The notes beneath the pieces were generated by a model, which searched no databases, was not told the origin of the DNA, and saw nothing but the letters and a program-made list of their open reading frames with translations. A stretch of DNA of 64,000 nt. Origin: Nitrososphaerota archaeon (lineage in GTDB: Archaea; Thermoproteota; Nitrososphaeria; Nitrososphaerales; Gagatemarchaeaceae). Made by a program: the position numbers and the translations under genes. The stretch covers positions 1-64,000 of the forward strand of contig DAHVLJ010000022.1 of the NCBI GenBank assembly GCA_027320425.1, in the 5' to 3' direction. Positions 33,591-41,708 of the stretch are shown one piece after another (position 1 is the first letter of the stretch; each line of letters opens with the position of its first letter).

Positions 33591-34070
33591 TTGATTAGGG
33601 CCCATGACGGGGCGCTCACCGTGAGCGAGATCAAGGGCAAGACCCACCACGGCGAGATGACCATCGACCAGATTGCCGAGATTCAACCAGGGATGGCGAC
33701 ATTGATGAAGGAGACCGGAGACCGGTTCACCCAAGCATACTATGCTGCAAAGGGAGGAAACTGGAAGCTTGCAGCGCACCACCTGAACCAGATTCGAGCC
33801 GCATTCAGGGCGGCCAAGACCACGAGGCCGAAGTATGCCGAGGACTTGTCTGCCTACGACAAAGACTACCTGCTCCCGATATTCGAGGCCGTCCATAACC
33901 AGAACTGGAGCGAGTTTGAGATCGCGTTCAGAAGAGGGGAGGAGGGATCAGACGTCTACCACGACAAGCGCGGCTACTCTCACATAAAATATGTCCTCCC
34001 GAAAGAGCCTCCGTCCAATCTGTATCTCGGACCGCCGGAGAATTTCAAACGTGACGGAACGGCGCGCTAA
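33591..34070 (+). CDS. Cytochrome-c-like protein lacking the heme cysteines
   Basis: A 159-aa helical protein. The segment FTQAYYAAKGGNWKLAAHHLNQIRAAF followed by IFEAVHNQNWSEFEIAFRRG and the ending YSHIKYVLPKEPPSNLYLGP recalls small bacterial c-type cytochromes in which a CxxCH motif stands before the last segment. Here the corresponding place reads GSDVYHDKRGY: the His remains, both Cys are gone. There is no signal peptide, so it is probably cytoplasmic. The start is uncertain (TTG 33591, or GTG about 33621). Homology is an inference from pattern. Confidence 0.5.
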   Translation: MIRAHDGALTVSEIKGKTHHGEMTIDQIAEIQPGMATLMKETGDRFTQAYYAAKGGNWKLAAHHLNQIRAAFRAAKTTRPKYAEDLSAYDKDYLLPIFEAVHNQNWSEFEIAFRRGEEGSDVYHDKRGYSHIKYVLPKEPPSNLYLGPPENFKRDGTAR

Positions 34071-34409
34071 CTACAGCCTGTCGACTAGCTTCATCATCTC
34101 CGAATAGTGATGCTCTATGATGGGAGCGCCGCTCGTACCCATCATCTTCTCGGCGTTGCTTCTGCATTCGGAGATTGCCGTCATGATGCCTGCCTTGGTT
34201 GGCTCTACGTAGCTTACCCCGCAACTTGAGAACACCCCTTCCACGAAGCCTTTCACCTGTTGCTTGAGCTGCTCATCCGTGACTGCCTGACCGTGAAGCC
34301 TGGAGAATTCTCCGTTGGCGCTTTCGAAGCACTTCAAGAGTTCATCTCTGACGAAAGCCGGCGTCAGCTTATCGTCGCCGACCTCTGGCGCTTTGTAGGT
34401 TTCTCGCAT
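34071..34409 (-). CDS. Hypothetical protein (112 aa)
   Basis: A helical, acidic protein beginning MRETYKAPEVGDDKL, with Cys in SSCGVSYVEP and ISECRSN. No signal peptide. ATG 34409 lies about 27 nt from the shared TATA-like element at 34431-34440, which supports it over a longer upstream frame. Found divergent to the PLP enzyme, so the two may be coregulated. The function is unknown. Confidence 0.6.
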   Translation of the reverse strand: MRETYKAPEVGDDKLTPAFVRDELLKCFESANGEFSRLHGQAVTDEQLKQQVKGFVEGVFSSCGVSYVEPTKAGIMTAISECRSNAEKMMGTSGAPIIEHHYSEMMKLVDRL

Positions 34410-34430
34410 GAGAGGGGCATTATCACATAT

Positions 34431-34440
34431 GTTATATATT
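34431..34440. promoter_or_regulatory. Shared divergent TATA-like box
   Basis: GTTATATATT reads as AATATATAAC on the other strand. It is about 27 nt from ATG 34409 (-) and 29 nt from ATG 34465 (+), near-ideal archaeal spacing on both sides, so both genes could be transcribed from this one AT-rich element. Confidence 0.6.
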
Positions 34441-34464
34441 CCTGTCTGTCCTAGGGGTCTAGAT

Positions 34465-36000
34465 ATGCAGAGCACGTCCAATGACCGGTCCCTGCTGGAA
34501 CGCTTCGACTCTGAGATTTGGACCAAGATTCCGCACCCAGACACCAAGGGGATATCCAATCCGACCCCGTTAGAAGACGTCACCGCCACACTGATCCAGT
34601 GTGCGAAGGAAGAATACGGCATGAGCCTGCATCCAGGCGCAATAGTCTACGCCAAGCTCGACTCGAAGATCAGCGGAGGGTCGGTAAAGGTCAGACCTGC
34701 CGTCGCTATAATCCGTGACGCCATAAAGTCAGGGAAGTTGAAATCGGGCCAGACAGTCTTCGAGGCGACTTCCGGAAACTTCGGGCTTGCGCTCGGCTCC
34801 CTCGGGAAGCTGGGGCTCGACGTGGTAGCCATAGTGTCAAGAAGGTTGCAGCAGGGCGTCATCGACAGCCTCAGGCGCGATGGGGTCAGGCTCATCAACC
34901 TCGACATAGACATCTGCCCGGCGCCGGGACTAGGAGGAGACGCGGACCTGGCTGTGGCCAAGGGTGTAGCCGCTGGCGTCGCCCAGCAGCTTGTGGAACT
35001 AGGCTTCGACCGCAAGGCGTTCGACGCCGTCAGGAAAGATGCGGAAGAAGTGCTGGCGAGACAGGACGCGATTGGCTTGGCGAAGTTGTTGGCGCACGCC
35101 TACGGGGGTTTCTGCACAGAACAGTATGACAACGAACTCAACACCGGGACGCACTTGGCGGTGACTGGGCCTGAGATCGACCAGCAGCTCGCTTCCCAGG
35201 GAGGCTCTTTGGGCGGGTTCGAGTTCGTCTGCACCTTCGGGACAGGCGGGACCGCCGGCGGGGTAGGCAGGTACATCTCCTCAAAGTATGGAAGAAAAGG
35301 GGTCAGAGTGGTCTTTCCTCTCGCGGGGCAGGATGTCGCCGGGATCAGATCAAGAGAGAAAGCGACGGGGTTGAAGTTCTATGAACCAGATTCGTATCTG
35401 GGGATTCACGAAGCTGACTTCGAAGAAGCGACTAGGTTGTTCGAATACTTCAACAAGAAAGGAGTGGATGTCGGAGAGAGCGGAGCTCTGGCGCTCTATG
35501 CCGTGCTTCAACTAATCAACTATGGAGTGGGAAACAGGTTCGTGGTCATGGTGGCAGACGGAGCCTCGAAGTACGTGCATGAAGTCGCGGCCGTAGCCAG
35601 GAGAGGCAAGAGGGACCAGGTGAGGTTTGACGAGGCCGCTTCAACAATCGGGGAATACGGGGCGGTGCTTTGGGCGCACAACACCTTCGTCCCCAGGCCG
35701 GAAGGCATCAAGGCCATCGCCGCGTCGTTAGGATGCGAGGAGTCCGCAGTCAGGGTGGCTAATTCGAGGGATGTGCAGGCTGTTCTTAATGGAGGAACGC
35801 CTTCGTCGGACTTTGAAAAACTCCTCCCCAAGGACGACAGGCCTGTACTTCTGGTATGCATGGCAGGGGCTACTTCTATGATGCTTGCGAAGGTGCTCGA
35901 AAGGAGAGGGATAGCCGCAGAGAGCTTGGTGGGAGGGATTACAGGACTCCCTGCCTCAAAGGGGAAGCAGCCTTTCGAACTGGTCCAGATATCCCGCTGA
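34465..36000 (+). CDS. PLP-dependent cysteine synthase-like enzyme fused to a rhodanese-like domain
   Basis: A 511-aa protein. The first two thirds are a fold-type II PLP enzyme of the cysteine synthase/threonine synthase group: a Lys in SKISGGSVKVRP, TSGNFGLALGSLGKLGLDVV as the substrate loop, CTFGTGGTAGGVGRY as the phosphate cup and GESGALALYAVLQ. From about residue 415 a C-terminal extension contains SSDFEKLLPKDDRPVLLVCMAGATSMMLAKVLERRG, where the Cys followed by a loop, helix and Gly-rich strand looks like a rhodanese active site. Such a fusion suggests sulfur transfer coupled to amino acid synthesis. The substrate is unknown. Confidence 0.78.
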   Translation: MQSTSNDRSLLERFDSEIWTKIPHPDTKGISNPTPLEDVTATLIQCAKEEYGMSLHPGAIVYAKLDSKISGGSVKVRPAVAIIRDAIKSGKLKSGQTVFEATSGNFGLALGSLGKLGLDVVAIVSRRLQQGVIDSLRRDGVRLINLDIDICPAPGLGGDADLAVAKGVAAGVAQQLVELGFDRKAFDAVRKDAEEVLARQDAIGLAKLLAHAYGGFCTEQYDNELNTGTHLAVTGPEIDQQLASQGGSLGGFEFVCTFGTGGTAGGVGRYISSKYGRKGVRVVFPLAGQDVAGIRSREKATGLKFYEPDSYLGIHEADFEEATRLFEYFNKKGVDVGESGALALYAVLQLINYGVGNRFVVMVADGASKYVHEVAAVARRGKRDQVRFDEAASTIGEYGAVLWAHNTFVPRPEGIKAIAASLGCEESAVRVANSRDVQAVLNGGTPSSDFEKLLPKDDRPVLLVCMAGATSMMLAKVLERRGIAAESLVGGITGLPASKGKQPFELVQISR

Positions 36001-36006
36001 CTTTAC

Positions 36007-36447
36007 TCAGATTCTCTTTTCTGATTGCGGCCGGACCATTATCTTCTTGGGCCTGGGCCCCAGGGACAGGATTGTCTTTTCGTAGTCTGACCAACTGACC
36101 CCCAACTTCTGGGCGACCATCATCTCGATGCTCGTAGCAAACTCGTGCTCGCTCCTATAGGGCGCCTTCGGATGGTCTCCGGGCTCTGCGTCGACAGGGT
36201 GCAGGTTCTGCTTCCTTTCAACTTCAAAGTTCACGTCGAAGGCGACCACCTCGTCGTCGGTGATACCGTGCATCTTGCATAGCTCGTATTCGATCATTTC
36301 GTGCAGCGCCACCAAAAACACATACCTTTGGTCCCGCATCTTGCTCACCCTGATCTGGGCCGGCTTTCCGGATGCCTTCCCAGGTATCCAGTCGCCGACC
36401 GTCTCGTACCTCTGTTTCCTATGTGGAAGTTGGGATATCGTGAACAT
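36007..36447 (-). CDS. Hypothetical protein with an HEMIE metal-like motif
   Basis: A 146-aa protein from ATG 36447 (MFTISQLPHRKQRY). It has ETVGDWIPGK, then MRDQRYVFLVALHEMIEYELCKMHG and DVNFEVERK. HEMIE (His-Glu-x-x-Glu) in a helix resembles a metal site. The end carries SEHEFATSIEMMVAQKLGVSW. I know of similar unannotated proteins in archaea and phages but no function. The longer frame upstream is Arg-rich and probably not translated. Confidence 0.58.
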   Translation of the reverse strand: MFTISQLPHRKQRYETVGDWIPGKASGKPAQIRVSKMRDQRYVFLVALHEMIEYELCKMHGITDDEVVAFDVNFEVERKQNLHPVDAEPGDHPKAPYRSEHEFATSIEMMVAQKLGVSWSDYEKTILSLGPRPKKIMVRPQSEKRI

Positions 36448-36852
36448 CGGTTGGAGGTCTCCTCTCCTAGGCGAGCCGCGACGGAGCCCTGCGGAGGGTC
36501 CCCTAGAGATCCCACGTGGGAGGGCACGCCGGAAACCTTGTGATGACAAGTTAGACCTGGAATAGCCCTCCCAGCGCCCCCTAAGGGATAGGCTGTCAAA
36601 ACGGCGCCCCCTTTTGGTTAACCAAAGTTCAGCCGCATGAGAAGGCATCGCCTGGGTGAAGAGGACCCCATCCCTCTCTGGCTTATCTAAGGGTCTAAGG
36701 CAATCCATGAGAGGAAGCAGACCAGAAGCTGGTTGACGGTGCCGATCGAGGAGAACGTCTTGGTGTGGGTTCGCCCTGGTCTGGCAACGTGTTGGGCGTG
36801 GATTCTAACCTGGCGTTTCGGCAGGCAAGAAACCCGGGCGGTCTCGTGGAAC
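36448..36852. other. 405-bp region without a recognised gene
   Basis: Contains G-rich palindromes (GGTTAACC near 36620, GGAGGGTCCCC near 36495) and a stretch resembling a helix, GGTCT near 36692 with AGACC near 36722, enclosing GAGGAAGCAG. This is suggestive of structured RNA but does not match the SRP helix 8 core. No convincing ORF on either strand. Confidence 0.4.
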
Positions 36853-37242
36853 CTATGTTTTCTTGAACTCAAGGGCGGCTGAATTGATGCAGTATCTGAG
36901 CCCCGTTGGCGTGGGTCCGTCATCGAAGACGTGACCAAGATGAACCCCGCAGTTTCCGCAGCTCACTTCTGTTCTTACCATACCCATGCTCCTGTCGCTG
37001 TCTTCTTTGATGTTGCCCGCTGTCAGAGGCTGGAAGAAGCTGGGCCACCCAGTACCTGACTCGAACTTGGTGTCCGAGCTGAAAAGAGGAGTGCTGCAGA
37101 CTACGCACCGGTAGACCCCTACCTCGTGGTTGTCCCAGTATTTGCCGGTGAACGGCGCCTCCGTTCCTTTGAAAAAGCAGACGTTTACTGACTCCCTGTC
37201 CAGCTTGGCTTTCATCTTCTCCATTTCCTCCTTGGTGAGCAT
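36853..37242 (-). CDS. msrB: Peptide methionine-(R)-S-oxide reductase MsrB
   Basis: Repairs oxidised methionine. The 129-aa protein has all MsrB marks: two zinc CxxC pairs (CVVC and CGNC), [21 protein letters not shown] and the catalytic Cys in RYCINSAAL near the C-terminus. ATG 37242 is about 28 nt from CTTATACTT, so it is leaderless-like. Divergent from the ParB-like gene. Confidence 0.95.
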   Translation of the reverse strand: MLTKEEMEKMKAKLDRESVNVCFFKGTEAPFTGKYWDNHEVGVYRCVVCSTPLFSSDTKFESGTGWPSFFQPLTAGNIKEDSDRSMGMVRTEVSCGNCGVHLGHVFDDGPTPTGLRYCINSAALEFKKT

Positions 37243-37340
37243 CAGACCGTGAAAACTTCGGCCCAAGTATAAGTCTTCGACCCCTGGCGACTGGTGTCGG
37301 ATAGTCTTAAGAGGCTCTGGCCGAAATATGAATCTGCGGT

Positions 37341-38243
37341 ATGCCAAAGTTCTCCACCGCCCAGCAGGGCTGGAAAGAGCAGACCGGCAGCATAATGACG
37401 ATAGAGACTTCGAAATTCTTCGTCGGCAAGACGAACGTCAGAAAGTCCCCAGGGGACGTCGGAGACCTGGTAGACTCCATCAAGGAGAAAGGGATTCTCG
37501 AACCTGTGCTGGCCAGGCCGATAGGAGGGAGGTACGAGCTCGTTGTCGGCTCTCGGAGGTTCGAGGCTGCTAAGATCGCTGGTCTGAAGAAGCTCCCGGC
37601 GATAATAAGGCCCATGACGGATGAGGAAGCCATCATCGTATCGCTCGTCGAGAACATCCAAAGGAGGGACGTAGAGCCAGAGGAAGAGTACGATGCGATC
37701 ATGGCACTAAGGAAAGCGAACCCGAAGGCGTACGGCTCGCCCGAGCAACTGGCCCGAGCCTTGGGCAAGTCCAAACGATATGTCGAAGACAGGATTAACG
37801 CGGTAGAAGCGATTCGCGTGATTAGGAAGGAGAGCAGGGCTGACATAACCGTGAAGCAGGCGCCGCTGCCGAAAGAGAGGAAGGAAGGAGTCCTCCCAGT
37901 CAGGCATGCTACCTTCCTCCACAGAGCCGAAGAGGCGCAGTCGGTCCAGGAGCTCCCAAGGAAAGAGAGAGCGACACAGTTGAAGGAACTCGCTGAGACA
38001 ATAGCGCAGCTCCCCACCCCCGAAGCAGAGAACGTGGTGAGCCACTTCGTCATGGCCCCCCAGAGGCCCGTGGAAGACATCAAGAAAGAAGTGTCGTATC
38101 TCCACGCGGTCAAACTGGAGGTGCTCCTCGACCCGAGAGTAGCTGACGGCCTCAGGAAGGCGGCAGAGGAAAGGAACACCACCATGGAAGCGGTGGCGAC
38201 CCTCGCCATCCACTCGTGGCTAAGGCAACAGCGTTACGCCTGA
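37341..38243 (+). CDS. ParB/Srx-domain DNA-binding protein
   Basis: A 300-aa ParB-family protein. The N-terminal ParB/sulfiredoxin domain has [30 protein letters not shown] and [16 protein letters not shown] (CTPase-type motifs of ParB). The central HTH is [19 protein letters not shown], and the C-terminal region is helical and contains [10 protein letters not shown] and [14 protein letters not shown]. No parA gene is adjacent, so it could be a segregation protein, a nucleoid regulator or a transcription factor. ATG 37341. Confidence 0.85.
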   Translation: MPKFSTAQQGWKEQTGSIMTIETSKFFVGKTNVRKSPGDVGDLVDSIKEKGILEPVLARPIGGRYELVVGSRRFEAAKIAGLKKLPAIIRPMTDEEAIIVSLVENIQRRDVEPEEEYDAIMALRKANPKAYGSPEQLARALGKSKRYVEDRINAVEAIRVIRKESRADITVKQAPLPKERKEGVLPVRHATFLHRAEEAQSVQELPRKERATQLKELAETIAQLPTPEAENVVSHFVMAPQRPVEDIKKEVSYLHAVKLEVLLDPRVADGLRKAAEERNTTMEAVATLAIHSWLRQQRYA

Positions 38244-38427
38244 TGAGGCAGACCACCAGTGCGCCCATTCATCCCCTACAGGGCGCTGAGGCACACGAAG
38301 CCAGACCCTCGTGCCTTGGTACGCTCCTTCATCCCGAGGCTGTCGCCAGTATAGGGCATCCCAGCCTTCGAGCATGCCGCGGCTAGCTGAGCCTGAAGTT
38401 CAGCTTGGCTCGGGCGTCGTGTGTAAG

Positions 38428-39405
38428 TCAGTCCTCTTCTGAAGACGGTTTGTTCCCGAGGATGTCGTCTATCCTTCCCATGACGTCGCTGTCGAGGGCA
38501 GCGAGGAACTGGAGGGACCCCATGTTTTCTTCAACCTGGTTGACTGTGGTTGCACCGGTGATGACGGTGCTTACGTGATCGTTCTTCCTCGCCCAGGCGA
38601 GGGCGAGCTGCGCCATGGTGCAGCCGAGCTCCCCGGAGATGTGTTGTAGCGACTTCACCTTGGCAATCCTCTCAGGTGTAATCACGCTCTCCTTTAGCCA
38701 ACTGTAGCTGGGCAGTGAAGCTCTTGTCCCCGCGGGTATCCCATCGTTGTATTTGCCGCTGAGGAGCCCTGAAGCGAGAGGGCTCCAGGTGGTGGTCCCG
38801 AGACCTATCTCTCTGTAAAGAGGGAGGTACTCTTTCTCCACCCGTTCGCGGTGGAGCATGTTGTACTGGGGCTGTTCCATCTGTGGGGGTGTCAAACCGA
38901 GCTCTCGTGCAATTGCGTGTGCGCGCATTATTTCGGCGGCGCTCCACTCTGAAGTCCCCCAGTAGAGGATTAGTCCTTGATGGATGAGGTCATCCATGGC
39001 CCTGACTGTCTCCTCGATGGGGGTGTTAGGGTCGGGGCGGTGGCAGAAGAACAGGTCGAGATAATCCATCTGCATGCGCTTCAACGAGCGCCTGCATGCC
39101 TCGTAGACGTGCTTTCTAGAAAGCCCTTCATCGTTGGGGCCATCTCCTCCCCAGAAGACCTTGCTTGAGACTACTATGTCTGTCCGCTTCCACCCCAGTT
39201 TTTTGATCGCGTTGCCCATCACGGCCTCTGCGTTCCCTCCCGCATAGACTTCGGCGTTGTCGAAGAAGTTCACGCCAAGTTCGAATGCCTTTGACATGCA
39301 TTTCATTGCGACGTCTTCTCCAACCTGACCCCCGTAGGTCACCCATGCCCCCAGCGAAAGTTCGCTGACCTTGATGCCTGCGCTTCCCAGTCTCCTGTAT
39401 TGCAT
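38428..39405 (-). CDS. Aldo/keto reductase (Kv-beta/YghZ-like)
   Basis: A 325-aa NADPH-dependent oxidoreductase with the AKR barrel. The catalytic tetrad positions are in [11 protein letters not shown] (Asp, Tyr), VVSSKVFWG (Lys) and [11 protein letters not shown] (His). [25 protein letters not shown] and a NADPH-binding C-terminal [15 protein letters not shown] are also present. Carbonyl substrates are unknown. ATG 39405 with ATTAATAC about 29 nt upstream. Confidence 0.93.
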   Translation of the reverse strand: MQYRRLGSAGIKVSELSLGAWVTYGGQVGEDVAMKCMSKAFELGVNFFDNAEVYAGGNAEAVMGNAIKKLGWKRTDIVVSSKVFWGGDGPNDEGLSRKHVYEACRRSLKRMQMDYLDLFFCHRPDPNTPIEETVRAMDDLIHQGLILYWGTSEWSAAEIMRAHAIARELGLTPPQMEQPQYNMLHRERVEKEYLPLYREIGLGTTTWSPLASGLLSGKYNDGIPAGTRASLPSYSWLKESVITPERIAKVKSLQHISGELGCTMAQLALAWARKNDHVSTVITGATTVNQVEENMGSLQFLAALDSDVMGRIDDILGNKPSSEED

Positions 39406-39486
39406 TTGACGAGCGTCGGGATTTGCTGTGTATTAATCTGATGCCGTTGGGAAAAAGGGGAAGGGCGGGGACTCAATCCCGCCTCT

Positions 39487-40032
39487 TCATGCAGATATGG
39501 TGACCAACAGCCGCGCGGCGAACTCTGAAGATCCGTTCGTCAGGTCGACGCGGACGACGCCATAGCTTGTGCTGCCGAACTTGCCCAAGTTCCTGTCGAG
39601 GAACATGAACCGCGCGCTTCCAGCCTGCGCCTGGCCGGCAATCGCGCGGCCGAGCGAACCGAGTTCAGCCGAACCTGACGAGATGGCGTAGGTGGTCCCG
39701 TTGATGCTCAGTGAACCTCCGGTGACCGATAACGTGTACCCCCTTGCGAAGGCTCCGGTTACCTGGAATGAGATGGTCCCCGAAGCAGTGCCGTTGCTTG
39801 CGCGGTCACCGACGACCCAGTATCCCCCCGCGACGCTGGTCAGAGTGATGCTCTGGCCGACGGAGAGTTGTATCTTCTGTGAGGGTGTGTAGGCAGAACG
39901 CAGCGTGAGCCGCTGCGGGTTGGTTGTCTGTGGTGAGCTCGCGGCCGCAGCCATCGCCGGGATGGCGAAGAGCAGGGTGACAACGGCGAGCACCCCTAGA
40001 GTTGAGGCGACTGTCGTTTTCTTCGTGTTCAT
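39487..40032 (-). CDS. Secreted hypothetical protein with signal peptide
   Basis: A 181-aa protein with a clear signal peptide (KKTTVASTLGVLAVVTLLFAIPAMAAAAS) and a beta-rich mature part, with QKIQLSVGQSITLTSVAGGYW and SGTISFQVTGAFARGYTLSV. No family recognised. ACTATATACT lies about 33 nt before ATG 40032. Confidence 0.65.
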   Translation of the reverse strand: MNTKKTTVASTLGVLAVVTLLFAIPAMAAAASSPQTTNPQRLTLRSAYTPSQKIQLSVGQSITLTSVAGGYWVVGDRASNGTASGTISFQVTGAFARGYTLSVTGGSLSINGTTYAISSGSAELGSLGRAIAGQAQAGSARFMFLDRNLGKFGSTSYGVVRVDLTNGSSEFAARLLVTISA

Positions 40033-40154
40033 GTCAGTGATAGCCTTGTTGGGCGTCCGGAGTATATAGTGGGGCGGAAACGAGCGTCTGGACTTTCGGT
40101 CTAGACCTTGGTTCGGAAAGGTTAAAGTGGAAACTCGGGGCCAAAGGTTCCCGA

Positions 40155-40793
40155 ATGCTCAGCGGCGCGCTGATCACCTTCGGGCTCAACATCTGCAGCG
40201 CGTTCGTCGCCCTGTTGACCAGTTACTACGCCTACAAGTCAAACAGGCTGGTCGGAAGCCCCATCCTCGGGTCAATAGATGTAGGCTTCATGCTCCTTGG
40301 GATCGGTCTGGCCGTGGACGCAGGGACTTCCCTGGTGTCAGGAAGGCTCCTAGTCGAGGTCCCGGCGGAGAGAGCGCTCACGCTCTACGCTTCATTCTCC
40401 TATCTGGCGATCCAGATGGTCGCATACCTGGTAGTCGCGGTAAGCTACGCCAGGGTGACATATGGGAACAGGGCGACGGCCGTTCCTGTGGTGCTCGCTG
40501 GAGCCGCGGCCCTTGGGCTCTATCGTTTCTCCCTCCTCAGCTACTTCGTGTCGTTGCTGCTGCTCGCTTTCGTCGTGTTTCAAGGGGTCCTGATTAGGTC
40601 AGGGGGAAAAAGCCGGTTCTCGGCGATGGTGCTGCTCGGCTTTGGACTGATTCTTGCAGCCCACGTGGTCCTGCTCTTCTCAGTCCTCATGCTAGGCACC
40701 GCGCTCTTCATCATAGGTACCGGGATCCAGTTCCTTGGCTTCGTTTCACTTCTCGCCTTCGTCGTCAGGAGCGAAGTGGTTGGCCCAAGGTGA
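40155..40793 (+). CDS. Multi-pass membrane protein paired with a winged-helix gene
   Basis: A 212-aa protein with about seven hydrophobic helices and few polar loops (GLNICSAFVALLTSYYAY, TLYASFSYLAIQMVAYLVVAVSYARV, VVLLFSVLMLGTALFIIGTGIQF). No conserved catalytic residues. Its stop lies 14 nt inside the next gene. The combination suggests a membrane sensor or regulator unit, but function is unknown. Confidence 0.68.
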   Translation: MLSGALITFGLNICSAFVALLTSYYAYKSNRLVGSPILGSIDVGFMLLGIGLAVDAGTSLVSGRLLVEVPAERALTLYASFSYLAIQMVAYLVVAVSYARVTYGNRATAVPVVLAGAAALGLYRFSLLSYFVSLLLLAFVVFQGVLIRSGGKSRFSAMVLLGFGLILAAHVVLLFSVLMLGTALFIIGTGIQFLGFVSLLAFVVRSEVVGPR

Positions 40794-41064
40794 AAAGCAG
40801 AGGAGTGTCCTAAGGATAAACTTGGACATCCTCAACGCAGTGAAGGATGAAGGCGACGCGAAGCCGACCCACATCCTGTACAAGGCCAACCTTTCCCACG
40901 AGCGGCTTGTGAGATACCTCGATGATCTGCTGACAAAGGGGCTCGTAGAAGTGAAGCAGGACGGAGAGAACAGGACATACAACATCACCTCTAAAGGGGT
41001 GGGATTCCTTATCGAGATGAGGAAGGCAGAGGCGTTCGTCCAGGGCTTCGGACTGAACATCTAG
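40780..41064 (+). CDS. Winged-helix DNA-binding protein (HTH_45-like)
   Basis: A 94-aa protein from TTG 40780. The core LDILNAVKDEGDAKPTHILY, LSHERLVRYLDDLLTKGLVE and NRTYNITSKGVGFL matches the small archaeal winged-helix domain where a recognition helix and a wing are followed by a C-terminal helix. It overlaps the membrane-protein gene, implying joint expression. Targets unknown. Confidence 0.78.
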   Translation: MAQGEKQRSVLRINLDILNAVKDEGDAKPTHILYKANLSHERLVRYLDDLLTKGLVEVKQDGENRTYNITSKGVGFLIEMRKAEAFVQGFGLNI

Positions 41065-41099
41065 ACGTAATAGCGGAGCCGAGCTGGTCGAAACAGGTG

Positions 41100-41459
41100 C
41101 TAGGAGGGCCGGTTCCTCATGAGTTCCCCGATCTCTCGGTCCAGCCGCACCACCTCGGTCTGGAACCTGTCCATTTCTGCCTGGTCCCTCTCGATTCCCT
41201 GCTTTTTGCTGGTGATCTGGTTCTTCAAGTCGGCCAACCCCCTGTTCGTGGTGTCCATGTTGGACGCCAGCAGCCTCATCCTGCTGTCCAGCTCGTTCTT
41301 CTGCGCCTGGTAATCGGCGTACAGCTTCTCGGTGGTCGCCAGCTTGGATTGAAGATCCCGGAGCTCCTGCTCCTGCTTTCGCACCTTTTCATAGAACTCG
41401 TTGGCCTTGGCTTCGTTGTTCCTTCTGCGCTCTTGGGCGCCTGAAAGCTGGTAGCTCAC
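41100..41459 (-). CDS. Small coiled-coil protein
   Basis: A 119-aa protein that is almost one coiled coil (KVRKQEQELRDLQSKLATTE, VVRLDREIGELMRNRPS). No membrane helix. GTG 41459 is about 25 nt from the shared box ATATTTAT at 41481-41488. Function unknown. Confidence 0.65.
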   Translation of the reverse strand: MSYQLSGAQERRRNNEAKANEFYEKVRKQEQELRDLQSKLATTEKLYADYQAQKNELDSRMRLLASNMDTTNRGLADLKNQITSKKQGIERDQAEMDRFQTEVVRLDREIGELMRNRPS

Positions 41460-41480
41460 GGAGACGTCCCGTCAACTTTG

Positions 41481-41488
41481 ATATTTAT
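41481..41488. promoter_or_regulatory. Shared divergent TATA-like box
   Basis: ATATTTAT lies about 25 nt from GTG 41459 (-) and 33 nt from GTG 41517 (+). The upstream TTG at 41478 for the plus-strand gene overlaps this box, so the GTG is the better start. Confidence 0.5.
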
Positions 41489-41516
41489 CCCTGACACCCG
41501 CGGGCAACGGGGAATC

Positions 41517-41702
41517 GTGTCTCCAAGGAACAAACTCCTGATAGCGCTCCCTTTCGTGGCCGCGTTCGTTGTCGCCCTTGCCTACTTCCAGCTCTTTACA
41601 GACCCTGTGGTCATTGCGTTCATCTTCATCCTGTGGGTCGCAGTGAGCCTGCGAAACAGGCGAAAGTTCCACAGCCAGGAAAACAGAGAACGGGACCGTT
41701 AG
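41517..41702 (+). CDS. Small two-helix membrane protein
   Basis: A 61-aa protein with two hydrophobic helices (KLLIALPFVAAFVVALAYFQLF, PVVIAFIFILWVAVSL) and a basic, charged C-terminus. GTG 41517 chosen from the TATA spacing. Ends 6 nt before the stop of a convergent metallopeptidase gene. Function unknown. Confidence 0.58.
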   Translation: MSPRNKLLIALPFVAAFVVALAYFQLFTDPVVIAFIFILWVAVSLRNRRKFHSQENRERDR

Positions 41703-41708
41703 ACTAGG

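Noticed and set aside
36003-36708. Longer start of the HEMIE-motif gene
   Set aside because: The extra 87 residues are Arg/Gly/Ser-rich and conflict with the compact family-like N-terminus at ATG 36447.
36692-36726. SRP-RNA-like stem with GGAAGCAG
   Set aside because: The 5' side does not give the GTCAGG pairing or a GNAR tetraloop, and no Alu-like helix is found nearby.
38250-38427. Open frame after the aldo/keto reductase gene on the minus strand
   Set aside because: The best translation has no ATG, GTG or TTG in the useful part, and no family match.
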